The position numbers and the translations under genes were made by a program. Below, in pieces: positions 41,710 through 50,514 of a stretch of DNA of 64,000 nucleotides (its first letter is position 1; every line of letters begins with the position of its first letter). Source of the DNA: Pannonibacter sp. XCT-53 (lineage in GTDB: Bacteria; Pseudomonadota; Alphaproteobacteria; Rhizobiales; Stappiaceae); NCBI RefSeq assembly GCF_009915765.1, contig NZ_JAABLQ010000002.1, positions 1 through 64,000 on the forward strand, given 5' to 3'. Under the pieces are notes generated by a model. That model did no database searches, was not told the origin of the DNA, and saw only the letters and a program-made list of their open reading frames with translations.

Positions 41710-42842
41710 CGCTCGATGTCCGCCTCACCCATCGCTTTCCCGGGTTCACGCTCGATGTCGCCTTCGCGGGCAGCGACGGGGTCACCGCGCTGTTCGGACG
41801 GTCGGGATCGGGCAAGACCAGCGTCGTCCAGGCGGTGGCCGGGCTGTTGCGGCCGGAGGCGGGGCGGATCCTGCTTGCCGGGGCGCCCCTGCTCGACACC
41901 GCGCGGCAGGTCGAGGTGCCGGTGCATCGCCGCCGCATCGGCTACGTGTTCCAGGAAGGGCGGCTGTTTCCCCATCTCACGGTGCGCCAGAACCTGCTCT
42001 ACGGACACTGGTTCACCGGCGGGGGCGCGGCAACCGGTCTGGCGCGGGTGGTGGACCTTCTCGGGATCGGGGCCTTGCTGGACCGGGCGCCCGCGGATCT
42101 CTCCGGGGGGGAGAAGCAGCGCGTGGCGATCGGCCGGGCGCTGCTCGCGCGCCCGCGCCTTCTCCTGATGGACGAACCGCTCGCCGCGCTCGACGAGGCC
42201 CGCAAGGCGGAAATCCTGCCCTATCTCGACCAGCTTGCCCGCGACAGTGCGGTGCCGATCCTCTATGTCAGCCATTCGCTGGCCGAAGTCCTGCGGCTGG
42301 CCTCGCATGTGGTCGTGCTGGAGGCCGGACGGGTGCTGCGTGCCGGGCCTGCCGCGATGGTGCTGTCCGATCCGGGGGCAGCCGGGTCGCTGGGGCCGGC
42401 CGGAGCCGGCGCGCTGCTCGAGGGCGTCGTCAGGACACACACGGCGGACGGCCTGACCGAAGTCGGCATTCCCGCCGGATCCCTGCTGTTGCCGCATGTG
42501 CCTGCCGCTGCTGGGGCGCCCGTGCGCCTGCGCGTTTCGGCCGAGGACGTGATCCTGTCGCGGACCGCGCCCGTCGGCCTGTCCGCGCTCAACATCCTGC
42601 CGGCCGAGGTGCTGGCGCTGGAGCCCGCCGGCCCGGGTCGCGTGCTGGTGCAGGTGCGGCTTGGGCCCGACCGGCTCCTGGCGGCGCTCACGGAACGGTC
42701 CGCCCTTGCGCTGGGCCTGGTGCCGGGCGAACCTTGCCACGTGGTGCTGAAATCCGTCGCGCTGGCCGCGTCGGGGGATGCGTCGGTCTGGATCCCGGCC
42801 GCGCCCGACCTCAGTCCTTCACCCGGCCGTGGCGGCGCATGA
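41706..42842 (+). CDS. modC: Molybdate ABC transporter ATP-binding protein ModC
   Basis: A 378-residue ATPase: Walker A GRSGSGKTS, Q-loop VFQEGRLFPHL, signature [14 protein letters not shown], Walker B LLMDEPLAALDE, H-loop VSHSLAE. The C-terminal part carries the TOBE/mop-like domain of ModC (VRLRVSAEDVILS, SALNILPAEV). Its last 32 bases overlap the converging DmpA-family gene tail to tail, so the two mRNAs are complementary at their 3' ends. Confidence 0.95.
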   Translation: MTLDVRLTHRFPGFTLDVAFAGSDGVTALFGRSGSGKTSVVQAVAGLLRPEAGRILLAGAPLLDTARQVEVPVHRRRIGYVFQEGRLFPHLTVRQNLLYGHWFTGGGAATGLARVVDLLGIGALLDRAPADLSGGEKQRVAIGRALLARPRLLLMDEPLAALDEARKAEILPYLDQLARDSAVPILYVSHSLAEVLRLASHVVVLEAGRVLRAGPAAMVLSDPGAAGSLGPAGAGALLEGVVRTHTADGLTEVGIPAGSLLLPHVPAAAGAPVRLRVSAEDVILSRTAPVGLSALNILPAEVLALEPAGPGRVLVQVRLGPDRLLAALTERSALALGLVPGEPCHVVLKSVALAASGDASVWIPAAPDLSPSPGRGGA

Positions 42843-43950
42843 CCTCGACCAGGGCGCCGTGGTCGATGGCCTTCACCAGCGCCACGTCATGCGCCGTGCC
42901 GCCGAGGTCGCGGGCAGCGATCATGCAGTTGAGCACGGCCTCCTCCACGCCCTCCACGGCCGCCTGATAGACTGGATCGAGCAGGTCGTCGTTCACCATC
43001 TCCAGCGCGTAGCGGGCCGGGGCCTTGTGCGGCAGCGGCCGGGCATTGGCCGTGGAAAAGGCAAGGAAGATGTCGCCCGACGAATTGCCGCCGGCGGTGC
43101 CGCCGCGCGCGATGCCGAGCGCTCCGCGCCGGGCCAGACGCTTCAGCTGATGCGGAGCGAGCGGCAGGTCGGTGGCGATGATGATGATGATCGAGCCGCG
43201 CTCGTGGTCTTCCGGGCCGTCGCTGTCTGCCATCGGCATGTGACGTCCGACGGGCACGCCGAGCGGGGAGAACCACTCGCGGATGCCGTGGTTCGCCTGC
43301 ACCAGCACGCCGACGGTGAAGTCGGTGCCGTCAAAGCTGATCCGCCGCGACGCGGTGCCGGTGCCGCCCTTGAAGCGGTAGGCGATCATGCCGGTGCCGC
43401 CGCCGACATTGCCCTCGGCGATGGGGCCCGGCCGGGCCGCGTCGAGGGCGGCGCGGGCGTCGGCCTCGGTCAGCGGCAGGCCGTTGATGTCGTTCAGCAC
43501 GCCGTCATAGGTCTCGGCGACGACAGGCATCAGCCAGAGATGGTCGCCCGCGGTGTAGGTCTCGGGATGGCTGTCCAGCATCCAGCGGATCGCCGCCTGA
43601 TGGCAGGCGCCGACCGCATGGGTGTTGGTGATCAGCACCGGCCCGACGAAGAACCCGCCGTCCTCGATCCAGTGGCTGCCGGTCATCTCGCCGTTGCCGT
43701 TGAAGCGGTGGATGCCGGCATAGACCGGGGACGGATCGGCCTCGCGCGGGCGGGGCAGGATCGCGGTCACGCCGCTGCGCACCGGCCGGTTGCGCCCGGG
43801 GCGCGGGGCATCCTCGATCACGGTGCGGTAGCCGACCGCGACGCCCGGCACATCGGTGATGGCGTTGAACGGGCCGGGCGTGCCGGGCAGGTCGAGGCCG
43901 AGGTCGCGGGCGCGGGGGCTGCGGAGCGCGGGGGACGCGGAATGGGTCAT
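42811..43950 (-). CDS. P1 family (S58/DmpA-BapA) aminopeptidase
   Basis: A 379-residue self-processing N-terminal nucleophile hydrolase. Family blocks: NAITDVPGVAVG, VRSGVTAILPRP, VAETYDGVLNDI, EGNVGGGTGMIAYRFKGGTGTASR, VGVLVQANHG, ERGSIIIIIATD and SSGDIFLAFSTAN. By alignment with DmpA the expected autocleavage is Gly252-Ser253, freeing Ser253 as nucleophile. Relatives release N-terminal Gly/D-Ala or beta-amino acids from peptides. It lies 29 bases after the last gene of a polyamine-type ABC importer and is probably in the same operon, so its substrate may be the imported compound. It overlaps modC convergently. Confidence 0.9.
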   Translation of the reverse strand: MTHSASPALRSPRARDLGLDLPGTPGPFNAITDVPGVAVGYRTVIEDAPRPGRNRPVRSGVTAILPRPREADPSPVYAGIHRFNGNGEMTGSHWIEDGGFFVGPVLITNTHAVGACHQAAIRWMLDSHPETYTAGDHLWLMPVVAETYDGVLNDINGLPLTEADARAALDAARPGPIAEGNVGGGTGMIAYRFKGGTGTASRRISFDGTDFTVGVLVQANHGIREWFSPLGVPVGRHMPMADSDGPEDHERGSIIIIIATDLPLAPHQLKRLARRGALGIARGGTAGGNSSGDIFLAFSTANARPLPHKAPARYALEMVNDDLLDPVYQAAVEGVEEAVLNCMIAARDLGGTAHDVALVKAIDHGALVEVMRRHGRVKD

Positions 43951-43979
43951 GGGCGTTTCCCTTGGAACGTCTTTGTGGT

Positions 43980-44804
43980 TCAGCGCTTGCGGTTGCGCAG
44001 GTAGAGCCCGGCGAAGGCGATGGCGAAGGAGAACACCAGCATCATCACGGCGAGGGCGTTGACCTCCGGCTTTATGCCGCGTCGCAGCATGCCGAAGATG
44101 TAGATCGGCAAGGTCTGGGTGTTCGTGCCGGAGATGAAGTAGGTGATCACCAGATCATCCATCGAGATGATGAAGGCCAGCAGCGCGCCGCCCAGGATGC
44201 CCGGCATCAGCTGGGGCAGCAGGATGCGCCGGAAAGTGGTCCATTCGCTGGCCCCGAGGTCGGCCGACGCCTGCTCGAGGCTGCGGTCCATGCCGGCCAG
44301 GCGTGCCGAAACGACGATGAAGACATAGGACGTGAGGAAGGTCGTCTGGCCGGTGATGATCGTGCCGAGCCCGAGCTGGGCGCCGGCACCGACAAAGAAG
44401 ATGAGCAGCGCGATGCCGAGCACGATGTCCGGCATCAGCATCGGCACGAACAGCAGGACCCGGTAGAAGCGCTGGCCGGCGAAGGGATGCCGGTAGAGCG
44501 CCATCGCCGCGCTGGTGCCGAGCACTGTCGACAGGGCCGTCGTGGAGAAGGCGACGATGAAGCTGTTCTTGACCGCCGCCAGCAGCTGTTCCGTCGTCTC
44601 GATGTAGAGCGCGGCCTCCGAGGCCGCGTTGCGCAGCCCGAAGATCTGGCGGTACCAGTCGAGCGTGAAGCCCGACCAGCGCATCATGTTCACCGGATCG
44701 GCGTTGAACGAATAGACGACGATCAGGGCGATCGGCACGTAGATGAAGGCGAAGAACAGCAGCGTGAAGGCCAGGAGCGCTTTCATGCCGAGGTGTCTGA
44801 ACAT
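43980..44804 (-). CDS. Polyamine-type ABC transporter permease (PotC-like)
   Basis: A 274-residue permease with N-terminal YVPIALIVVYSFNAD and the EAA loop LEQASADLGASEWTTFRRILLPQLMPG, close to PotC/PotI/YdcV. Six hydrophobic segments are evident. It is 12 bases downstream of the PotB-like gene and upstream of the DmpA-family gene. Confidence 0.92.
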   Translation of the reverse strand: MFRHLGMKALLAFTLLFFAFIYVPIALIVVYSFNADPVNMMRWSGFTLDWYRQIFGLRNAASEAALYIETTEQLLAAVKNSFIVAFSTTALSTVLGTSAAMALYRHPFAGQRFYRVLLFVPMLMPDIVLGIALLIFFVGAGAQLGLGTIITGQTTFLTSYVFIVVSARLAGMDRSLEQASADLGASEWTTFRRILLPQLMPGILGGALLAFIISMDDLVITYFISGTNTQTLPIYIFGMLRRGIKPEVNALAVMMLVFSFAIAFAGLYLRNRKR

Positions 44805-44816
44805 GGCGCGTCTCCC

Positions 44817-45716
44817 TCAGGCGCGACCGGAACCGGCCGGGTCGGCCCGCTCCTGACGGATGGCGAAGTAGAGCAGCAGCAGCACGACGGCCATCACCAG
44901 CATGGCCAGCGCCGAGCCGAAGGGCCAGTTGCGGGCGGCCAGGAACTGCTGCTCGATCAGGTTGCCGAGCATCATCGACTTGGCACCGCCGAGCACCGCC
45001 GGCACGATGAAGTTGCCGAGTGCCGGGATGAAGACGATGATGCAGCCGCCGGCGATCCCCGGCAGGGTGAGCGGCAGGATGATGCGGCGGAACGTGTCGA
45101 AGGGGCCGGCACCCAGATCCTGCGAGGCGCGGATCAGGGTCCAGTCGAGCTTCTCGACGCTGGCATAGAGCGGCAGGAACATGAAGGGGATGTAGATGTA
45201 GACCATCCCCAGGATCACCGCGCCTTCCGTGTAGAGCAGGTCCAGCGGCGCATCGATCAGGCCCAGCTCTTCCAGTGTCAGGTTGATGAAGCCGGTCGGC
45301 CGCAGGATCAGCACCCAGATGAACAGCCGCACGATCAGGCTGGCGAAGAACGGCAGCGTGATCAGGAACAGGGCAAAGTTCTTCCAGCGGTCCGGCAGGG
45401 CGGCGATCTGGAACGCGGCCGGGTAGCAGACCAGCAGCGTCAGGGCCACGGTGATCAGCGCGATCTTCACCGAGCGGGCAAAGATCGACAGGTAGACCGG
45501 GTCGAAGACCTCGAATTCCGGATCGGCGAAGCCGAGGATCCGGCCGTAATTGTGCGGGTAGTAGCTCCATTCCACCCCGCCGTAGAGGCCGGGCATGAGG
45601 AAGCTGTAGACGACCATGATCGCCAGCGGGAGCAGCAGGAACACCCCGAGAAACAGGGTGACCGGGCCGAGCAGCAGCGCAAGTTGCTGCCGCTTGCGGG
45701 AGCGCAGCGTGCTCAT
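44817..45716 (-). CDS. Polyamine-type ABC transporter permease (PotB-like)
   Basis: A 299-residue permease with first helix [20 protein letters not shown] and EAA loop [25 protein letters not shown], close to PotB/PotH/YdcU. The start overlaps the ATPase stop (ATGA, 45713-45716), so ATPase and permease are translationally coupled. Confidence 0.92.
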   Translation of the reverse strand: MSTLRSRKRQQLALLLGPVTLFLGVFLLLPLAIMVVYSFLMPGLYGGVEWSYYPHNYGRILGFADPEFEVFDPVYLSIFARSVKIALITVALTLLVCYPAAFQIAALPDRWKNFALFLITLPFFASLIVRLFIWVLILRPTGFINLTLEELGLIDAPLDLLYTEGAVILGMVYIYIPFMFLPLYASVEKLDWTLIRASQDLGAGPFDTFRRIILPLTLPGIAGGCIIVFIPALGNFIVPAVLGGAKSMMLGNLIEQQFLAARNWPFGSALAMLVMAVVLLLLYFAIRQERADPAGSGRA

Positions 45717-46834
45717 GCGGCCTCGCTGACGGCCGGGAAGAGATGCACCGAGGCCGGATCGTAGCCGAGCAGGGCGCTGCGCCGGCTTTCCGCCTCCGCG
45801 ATGCGCGCCTGCTGCGAGGCCGGCAGGGCGGCGACCACCTTCTGGCCGTCCGGCGTGTGGCCGTGGATCTCGAACAGCATGCCCATGAAGACCACCTGAT
45901 CGACCGAGACCTCCAGCGTTGCGAGCGCGTCATGCGCGCCGGGCGCGGTGAGCGAGAACTGTTCCGGCCGGATCAGCGCGGTGACCGCACCGGAGCCTGC
46001 GGCCGTGACCGGGCTGGGCATGCGGGCCTCGATCGTCAGGCCGGCCGTGGTCGTCAGCACCGTGCCCTGGCCCCGGGCCTCCGCCATCCCGGTGAAGAGG
46101 TTGCTGGCCCCGATGAAGGAGGCGACAAAGCCGTTCGACGGGCTGTTGTAGACCTCGCCCGGCGTTGCCAGCTGCTGGATGCGGCCGCCATTCAGCACCG
46201 CGATCCGGTCCGACATGGTCAGCGCCTCCTCCTGGTCATGCGTCACGAACACGAAGGCGATGCCCAGCTCGTGCTGCAGCGTCTTCAGCTCGATCTGCAT
46301 GGCCTGGCGCAACTTGCGGTCCAGCGCCGACAGGGGCTCGTCGAGCAGCAGCAGCTTCGGCCGGGCGACAATGGCCCGTGCAAGGGCGACGCGCTGCTGC
46401 TGGCCGCCGGACAGCTGGCGCGGCAGGCGCTTTTCCAGCCCGCCGAGGCCGACCATCTCCAGCGCCGCGGCCACCCGGCTGTCGCGCTCGGCCCGTGCCA
46501 CCCGGGCAATGTCGAGGGCATAGCCGACATTGTCGCCCACGCTCATGTGCGGGAACAGGGCATAGCTCTGGAACACGGTGTTCACCGGCCGCCTGTTGGG
46601 CGGCCTCTGCGTCATGTCCTCGCCGTCGATGAAGATGCGCCCGCCATCCAGCTCCACGAAGCCGGAGATGGCATGCAGCAGCGTGGTCTTGCCGCAGCCC
46701 GAGGGACCAAGAAGCGTCAGGAATTCGCTGGGCCGGACACTGAGGTCGATGCCGTCGAGAGCCGTGACCATGCCCCCTTCCGGTGAGGCAAAACTCTTCC
46801 GTGCCCCGTCAAGTCTGACGCTGCTCTGGTCCAT
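45713..46834 (-). CDS. Polyamine-type ABC transporter ATP-binding protein (PotA-like)
   Basis: A 373-residue ATPase with Walker [11 protein letters not shown]-loop [12 protein letters not shown], signature [14 protein letters not shown], Walker [13 protein letters not shown]-loop VTHDQ, and a C-terminal TOBE_2 domain ([10 protein letters not shown]) as in PotA. ATG 46834 follows GGAG by eight bases; an in-frame ATG further upstream would take the gene through the operator region. It is first in its operon and divergent from the binding-protein gene. Confidence 0.92.
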   Translation of the reverse strand: MDQSSVRLDGARKSFASPEGGMVTALDGIDLSVRPSEFLTLLGPSGCGKTTLLHAISGFVELDGGRIFIDGEDMTQRPPNRRPVNTVFQSYALFPHMSVGDNVGYALDIARVARAERDSRVAAALEMVGLGGLEKRLPRQLSGGQQQRVALARAIVARPKLLLLDEPLSALDRKLRQAMQIELKTLQHELGIAFVFVTHDQEEALTMSDRIAVLNGGRIQQLATPGEVYNSPSNGFVASFIGASNLFTGMAEARGQGTVLTTTAGLTIEARMPSPVTAAGSGAVTALIRPEQFSLTAPGAHDALATLEVSVDQVVFMGMLFEIHGHTPDGQKVVAALPASQQARIAEAESRRSALLGYDPASVHLFPAVSEAA

Positions 46835-46878
46835 GCTTCGGACTCCGCCACTGATGTTCCCCGGAACAGGCTTTTTGT

Positions 46879-46916
46879 TATCAAGATACCTGTTCACTAT
46901 TTTGGTTATCATGATA
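46879..46916. promoter_or_regulatory. Paired TATCWWGATA palindromes, candidate operators
   Basis: TATCATGATA (46907-46916) is a perfect 10-bp palindrome and TATCAAGATA (46879-46888) a near-perfect one, centres 28 bases apart, in the divergent spacer between the PotA-like gene and the binding-protein gene. The RpiR-family regulator encoded just beyond the binding protein (48172-49026) is the likeliest ligand. The block is AT-rich against GC-rich surroundings, as expected for back-to-back promoters. Confidence 0.5.
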
Positions 46917-47039
46917 TCGTTCTGGTGCGGATGTCAATCCAGCGAGTGCCGCAAAGGTGCCAGCCGCCCGACGGGGAACAGGGGCGGGACAGCCGTGACG
47001 CAACCTGCGTGTCGCAGACAGCCAACAGGGGAGTTTGTC

Positions 47040-48092
47040 ATGAGAAGCGTGAAGAGCCGCATCCTTGCCGGAGCCGCCATCGGTCTTGCGCTGGTGGTGC
47101 AGGGAGCGACGGGCGCCGCCGCTGCCGGGGTGCTCAACCTCTACAACTGGGGGGAGTACATCAATCCGGAAGTGCTGAAGGCCTTCGAGGCCGAGACGGG
47201 CATCAAGGTCAATCTCGACACCTACGGGTCCAACGAGGAAATGCTGGCCAAGGTCCAGGCCGGCGGGACGAATTACGACATCGTCTTCCCGTCCGTGCAC
47301 ATGCAGGACATCATGGCCAAGCTCGACCTGCTCGAGAAGACCAACATCAACACCTATGAGGGTTTCAAGCACATCGACCCGCAGTTCCTGCGGGCGAAAT
47401 CCGATCCGAAGGGCGAGTACTGCCTGCCCTATGCCTGGGGCAGTGTCGGCATCGTGTACAACCGCGAGGTTCTCGGCAAGGACATCACCGGCTGGAAGGA
47501 TCTCGTTGCGACGGTCAGCGCCAAGGATCTCAAGTTCACGCTGCTCGACGACATGCGCGAGGTTCTGGGCGTCGGTCTCATCCTCAACGGCAAGTCGGTC
47601 AACTCCACCGATGCCGCGGACCTGAAGCTGGCCGCCGACACGATGATCGCGATGAAGCCGCATGTCGCCGCCTTCACCTATGATGCCCGGCCGATGGTCC
47701 AGGCCGGCGACGTGGCTGCGGGCCATTTCTTCGTCGGCGCCATGGTCGACGTGTTCGGGGCCCCGGAAAAGCTCGGCTACGTGATCCCGGAGGAAGGCGC
47801 GACGATGTACCAGGAAAACATCTGCGTGCTGAAGGGGGCGCCCAACAAGGAGAACGCCCTGCGCTTCCTGCAGTTCTACACCAAGCCCGAGATCGTGGCG
47901 CTCAACATCGCGCAGCAGACCAACGGCACCGCGAACGTGCCCGCCCGCGCCCTGACCCCCGACAACATCAAGAATTCCGAGGAAATCAATCCGCCGGCAG
48001 ACGTCATGGCGAAGCTGCAGATCTTCGAGGATCTGGGCGCCGACCTGCGCAAGATGGACCGGGTCTGGACGCAGGTGAAGACGGCGCAATAA
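47040..48092 (+). CDS. Polyamine-type ABC transporter substrate-binding protein (PotD-like)
   Basis: A 350-residue periplasmic protein with a signal peptide ending near ATGAAAA. The mature start VLNLYNWGEYINPEVLKAF is typical of PotD/PotF proteins, as are TGIKVNLDTYGSNEEMLAK, YDIVFPSVHMQDIM and LPYAWGSVGIVYN. AGGGGAG stands before ATG 47040. It is divergent from the rest of its transporter (45713-42811 leftward) and followed by a hairpin and the RpiR regulator. Ligand could be a polyamine or a related amino compound. Confidence 0.92.
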   Translation: MRSVKSRILAGAAIGLALVVQGATGAAAAGVLNLYNWGEYINPEVLKAFEAETGIKVNLDTYGSNEEMLAKVQAGGTNYDIVFPSVHMQDIMAKLDLLEKTNINTYEGFKHIDPQFLRAKSDPKGEYCLPYAWGSVGIVYNREVLGKDITGWKDLVATVSAKDLKFTLLDDMREVLGVGLILNGKSVNSTDAADLKLAADTMIAMKPHVAAFTYDARPMVQAGDVAAGHFFVGAMVDVFGAPEKLGYVIPEEGATMYQENICVLKGAPNKENALRFLQFYTKPEIVALNIAQQTNGTANVPARALTPDNIKNSEEINPPADVMAKLQIFEDLGADLRKMDRVWTQVKTAQ

Positions 48093-48113
48093 ACTTCCGC
48101 CATAACGGAAACC

Positions 48114-48143
48114 GGGGCTGCGGCGGCCTGCTGCCGCAGCCCC
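48114..48143 (+). other. Hairpin between binding-protein gene and RpiR gene
   Basis: GGGGCTGCGGC and GCCGCAGCCCC form a perfect 11-bp stem around an 8-base loop, 22 bases after the binding-protein stop. There is no U-run, so it may be a 3' stabiliser or partial terminator that keeps regulator expression low. Confidence 0.5.
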
Positions 48144-48171
48144 ATCACGACACAGGCACCGGGAGGGGGCC

Positions 48172-49026
48172 ATGACGCCGGTCGTCCTGACCCGTCTGCG
48201 ATCGCCCGAGGCGCGGCAGACGAAATCCGACATTCTCATCGCCAACTACATGGAGCGGAACCTGGCCGAGGTTCCGTTCGAGACGGCCAAGTCCATCGCC
48301 GAACGGGTCGGCGTCAGTCAGATGACCGTCGGCCGCTTCCTGCGGCGGCTGGGCTACAGCGGGCTTGAGGACCTGAAGCAGGACCTCAGGGAAGGCTCGG
48401 CGCGGACGGCCTGGGACGTGCGCGGCGGCTTTGACCGGCTGAAGGAGGACGCGCGCGAGGGCCGCCTGCTGGCGCAGCTCATCCAGCAGCAGGTCGACAA
48501 CCTGTCGCGCATGTATGACATCACCACCGCGCCCGAATGGCAGCAGGCGATCGAGGCGATCGTCGCGGCCGAGGAAGTCTATGTCGCCGCCTACCAGAAC
48601 GTGCGCGGGGTGGCGCAGTATTTCGCCGCACAACTGTCCTACGCCCGGCCGCGCGTGCAGTTCGTCGATGGCCTCAACGGCACCTATGCCGAGCTTCTCG
48701 ACGGCAGCGTGGACAACCGGCTGCTCATTCTCGCGGATGTGCGCCGCTTCGCGTCCAAGGCCCAGCCGCTGGCCCGCGCCGCCCGGGAGGCGGGGGTGAA
48801 GGTCGTGCTGATCTCGGACGATGCCTGCACCTTTGCCGACGAATGCGCCGACATCCCGATCATCATGCCCGGTGCACGCGGTCCGCTCTGGGACGGTGCG
48901 GTGACCATGGTCGCGGTCTTTGACCTGCTGGTCGCCAACCTGATCGTGGCGCTGGGCGACAGCGTCAATGCGCGGGTGGACCGGCTCACGGCCCTGCAGG
49001 ACCGGTTCGGCGATTTCGAGGACTGA
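48172..49026 (+). CDS. RpiR/MurR family transcriptional regulator
   Basis: A 284-residue regulator with an N-terminal RpiR HTH (about 20-80, ETAKSIAERVGVSQMTVGRFLRRLGYSGLEDLK) and a C-terminal SIS domain (about 125-260, VYVAAYQNVRGVAQYFAAQL, LLILADVRRFASKAQPLARAAREAGVKVVLIS). The SIS domain lacks the usual GxGxS sugar-phosphate loop, reading YQNVRG instead, so the effector may not be a phosphosugar. It lies 79 bases after the polyamine-type binding protein and probably controls the divergent importer operons. Confidence 0.88.
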   Translation: MTPVVLTRLRSPEARQTKSDILIANYMERNLAEVPFETAKSIAERVGVSQMTVGRFLRRLGYSGLEDLKQDLREGSARTAWDVRGGFDRLKEDAREGRLLAQLIQQQVDNLSRMYDITTAPEWQQAIEAIVAAEEVYVAAYQNVRGVAQYFAAQLSYARPRVQFVDGLNGTYAELLDGSVDNRLLILADVRRFASKAQPLARAAREAGVKVVLISDDACTFADECADIPIIMPGARGPLWDGAVTMVAVFDLLVANLIVALGDSVNARVDRLTALQDRFGDFED

Positions 49027-49144
49027 CCCTCCCGCCGGCCACGCCCCTCAGCGGCCGCACCCGACCTGCCGCAGCCTGACTGATCGCAGCCTGACTGGCC
49101 GCGCCCCTGACCGGGCGCAGCCGCCGGGGCAACGCCGGCGCCGG

Positions 49145-50494
49145 TCAGGCGCGGGCGAGACCCGCCGCCAGACCGTCCGCAATCGTGGCGACATCGGCAG
49201 AGGTGATCACCAGCGGGGGCGACAGGATGATGTTGTTGCCCGACACGCGGATCATGATCCCCGCCTCGTAGGCTCCGTCGGCAACGGCGGCCATCACCTT
49301 CTTGTCGACCGGCTTCTTGCTGGCGCGGTCGCTGACCAGTTCGAGCGCGGCCATCAGCCCCTTGCTGCGCACGTCGCCCACCACATCGAAGCGGGCCTTG
49401 AGGTCCGCCAGCACGGCGGCCAGCTCCTCGCCCCGGGCGGCGGCATTGCCGGCGAGGTTCAGGCGCTTCGTCTCGGCAAGGGCGGCGAGCCCCGCCGCGC
49501 AGCCGACCGGATGACCCGAATAGGTGTAACCGTGGCCGATGGCGCCGAAGGAGGTGCGGTCGGCCTCGAAGACGTCGGCGACCTTCTGGCTGATCAGGGT
49601 GGCGCCCAGCGGGAAGTAGCCGGAGGTGATGGCCTTGGCGATGGTCATCATGTCCGGCTTCACGCCCCACAGGCGCGAGCCCGACCAGGCCCCCGTGCGG
49701 CCGAAGCCGGTGACCACCTCGTCGGCAATCAGCAGGATGCCATGCCGGTCGAGCACCTCGCGCAGCATCGGCATGAATGTCTCGTGCGGGACGATGACGC
49801 CGCCTGCCCCCAGCACCGGTTCCATGATGAAGGCGGCAATCGTGTCGCCGCCCTGGAAGGCGATCTCGTCCTCCAGCGCGCGGATGCAGAGCCTGGCGAG
49901 TTTCGCCGGATCGGTCTCGTCAAAGGGATTGCGATAGGTCCAGGGGGCGGGGATGTGGAAGCAGCCCGGCAGCAGCGGCTCGTAGTTGCGGCGGAAATTG
50001 GCGTTGCCGTTGACGGAGGCCCCGCCGAAATGGGTGCCGTGGTAGCCCTTCTTCAGCGCGAGGAACTTGGTCCGGTCGGCCTCGCCCTTGATCTTCCAGT
50101 ACTGGCGGGCAAGACGCAGCGCGGATTCCACCGAATCCGAGCCACCGGAGGTGAAGAAGCTGCGCACCATGCCTTCGGGGGCGAAGAACTCCGCCAGCTC
50201 GTAGGCCAGCTCGATCGAGGGGCCGGTCGAGGTGCCGCGGAAGCCGGAGTAATAGGGCAGCTCTGCCAGCTGCCGGGCGATTGCCTCCTTCACCGGATCG
50301 CTGGAATAGCCGAGGTTGACGTTCCACAGGCCGCCGACCGCATCCAGCACCGACTTGCCGTCGATGTCGGTCACGGTGACGCCGTCGCCCTTCATGATGA
50401 CGCGGGGCGGGCTGGCCTGCATCTCGGCCGGATGGGCCATGGGATGCCAGATCGGCCGGGCGTTGTTTTCCGTCAGGAAGTTCATGTCGCGCAT
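49145..50494 (-). CDS. Class III aminotransferase (omega-amino acid/polyamine:pyruvate type)
   Basis: A 449-residue fold-type I PLP enzyme. Features: PIWHPMAHPAE at the N-terminus, FFTSGGSDSVESALRLAR, KKGYHGTHFGGASVNG, FIMEPVLGAGGVIVP, LIADEVVTGFGRTG (PLP Asp) and MTIAKAITSGYFPLGA (Schiff-base Lys). This set is typical of omega-amino acid, beta-alanine or putrescine:pyruvate aminotransferases. AGGAG lies seven bases before ATG 50494. Last gene of the IclR-UPF0261-HAD-aminotransferase operon, 20 bases after the HAD gene. Confidence 0.9.
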   Translation of the reverse strand: MRDMNFLTENNARPIWHPMAHPAEMQASPPRVIMKGDGVTVTDIDGKSVLDAVGGLWNVNLGYSSDPVKEAIARQLAELPYYSGFRGTSTGPSIELAYELAEFFAPEGMVRSFFTSGGSDSVESALRLARQYWKIKGEADRTKFLALKKGYHGTHFGGASVNGNANFRRNYEPLLPGCFHIPAPWTYRNPFDETDPAKLARLCIRALEDEIAFQGGDTIAAFIMEPVLGAGGVIVPHETFMPMLREVLDRHGILLIADEVVTGFGRTGAWSGSRLWGVKPDMMTIAKAITSGYFPLGATLISQKVADVFEADRTSFGAIGHGYTYSGHPVGCAAGLAALAETKRLNLAGNAAARGEELAAVLADLKARFDVVGDVRSKGLMAALELVSDRASKKPVDKKVMAAVADGAYEAGIMIRVSGNNIILSPPLVITSADVATIADGLAAGLARA

Positions 50495-50514
50495 GGCGCA
50501 CTCCTCTTGGAGGA

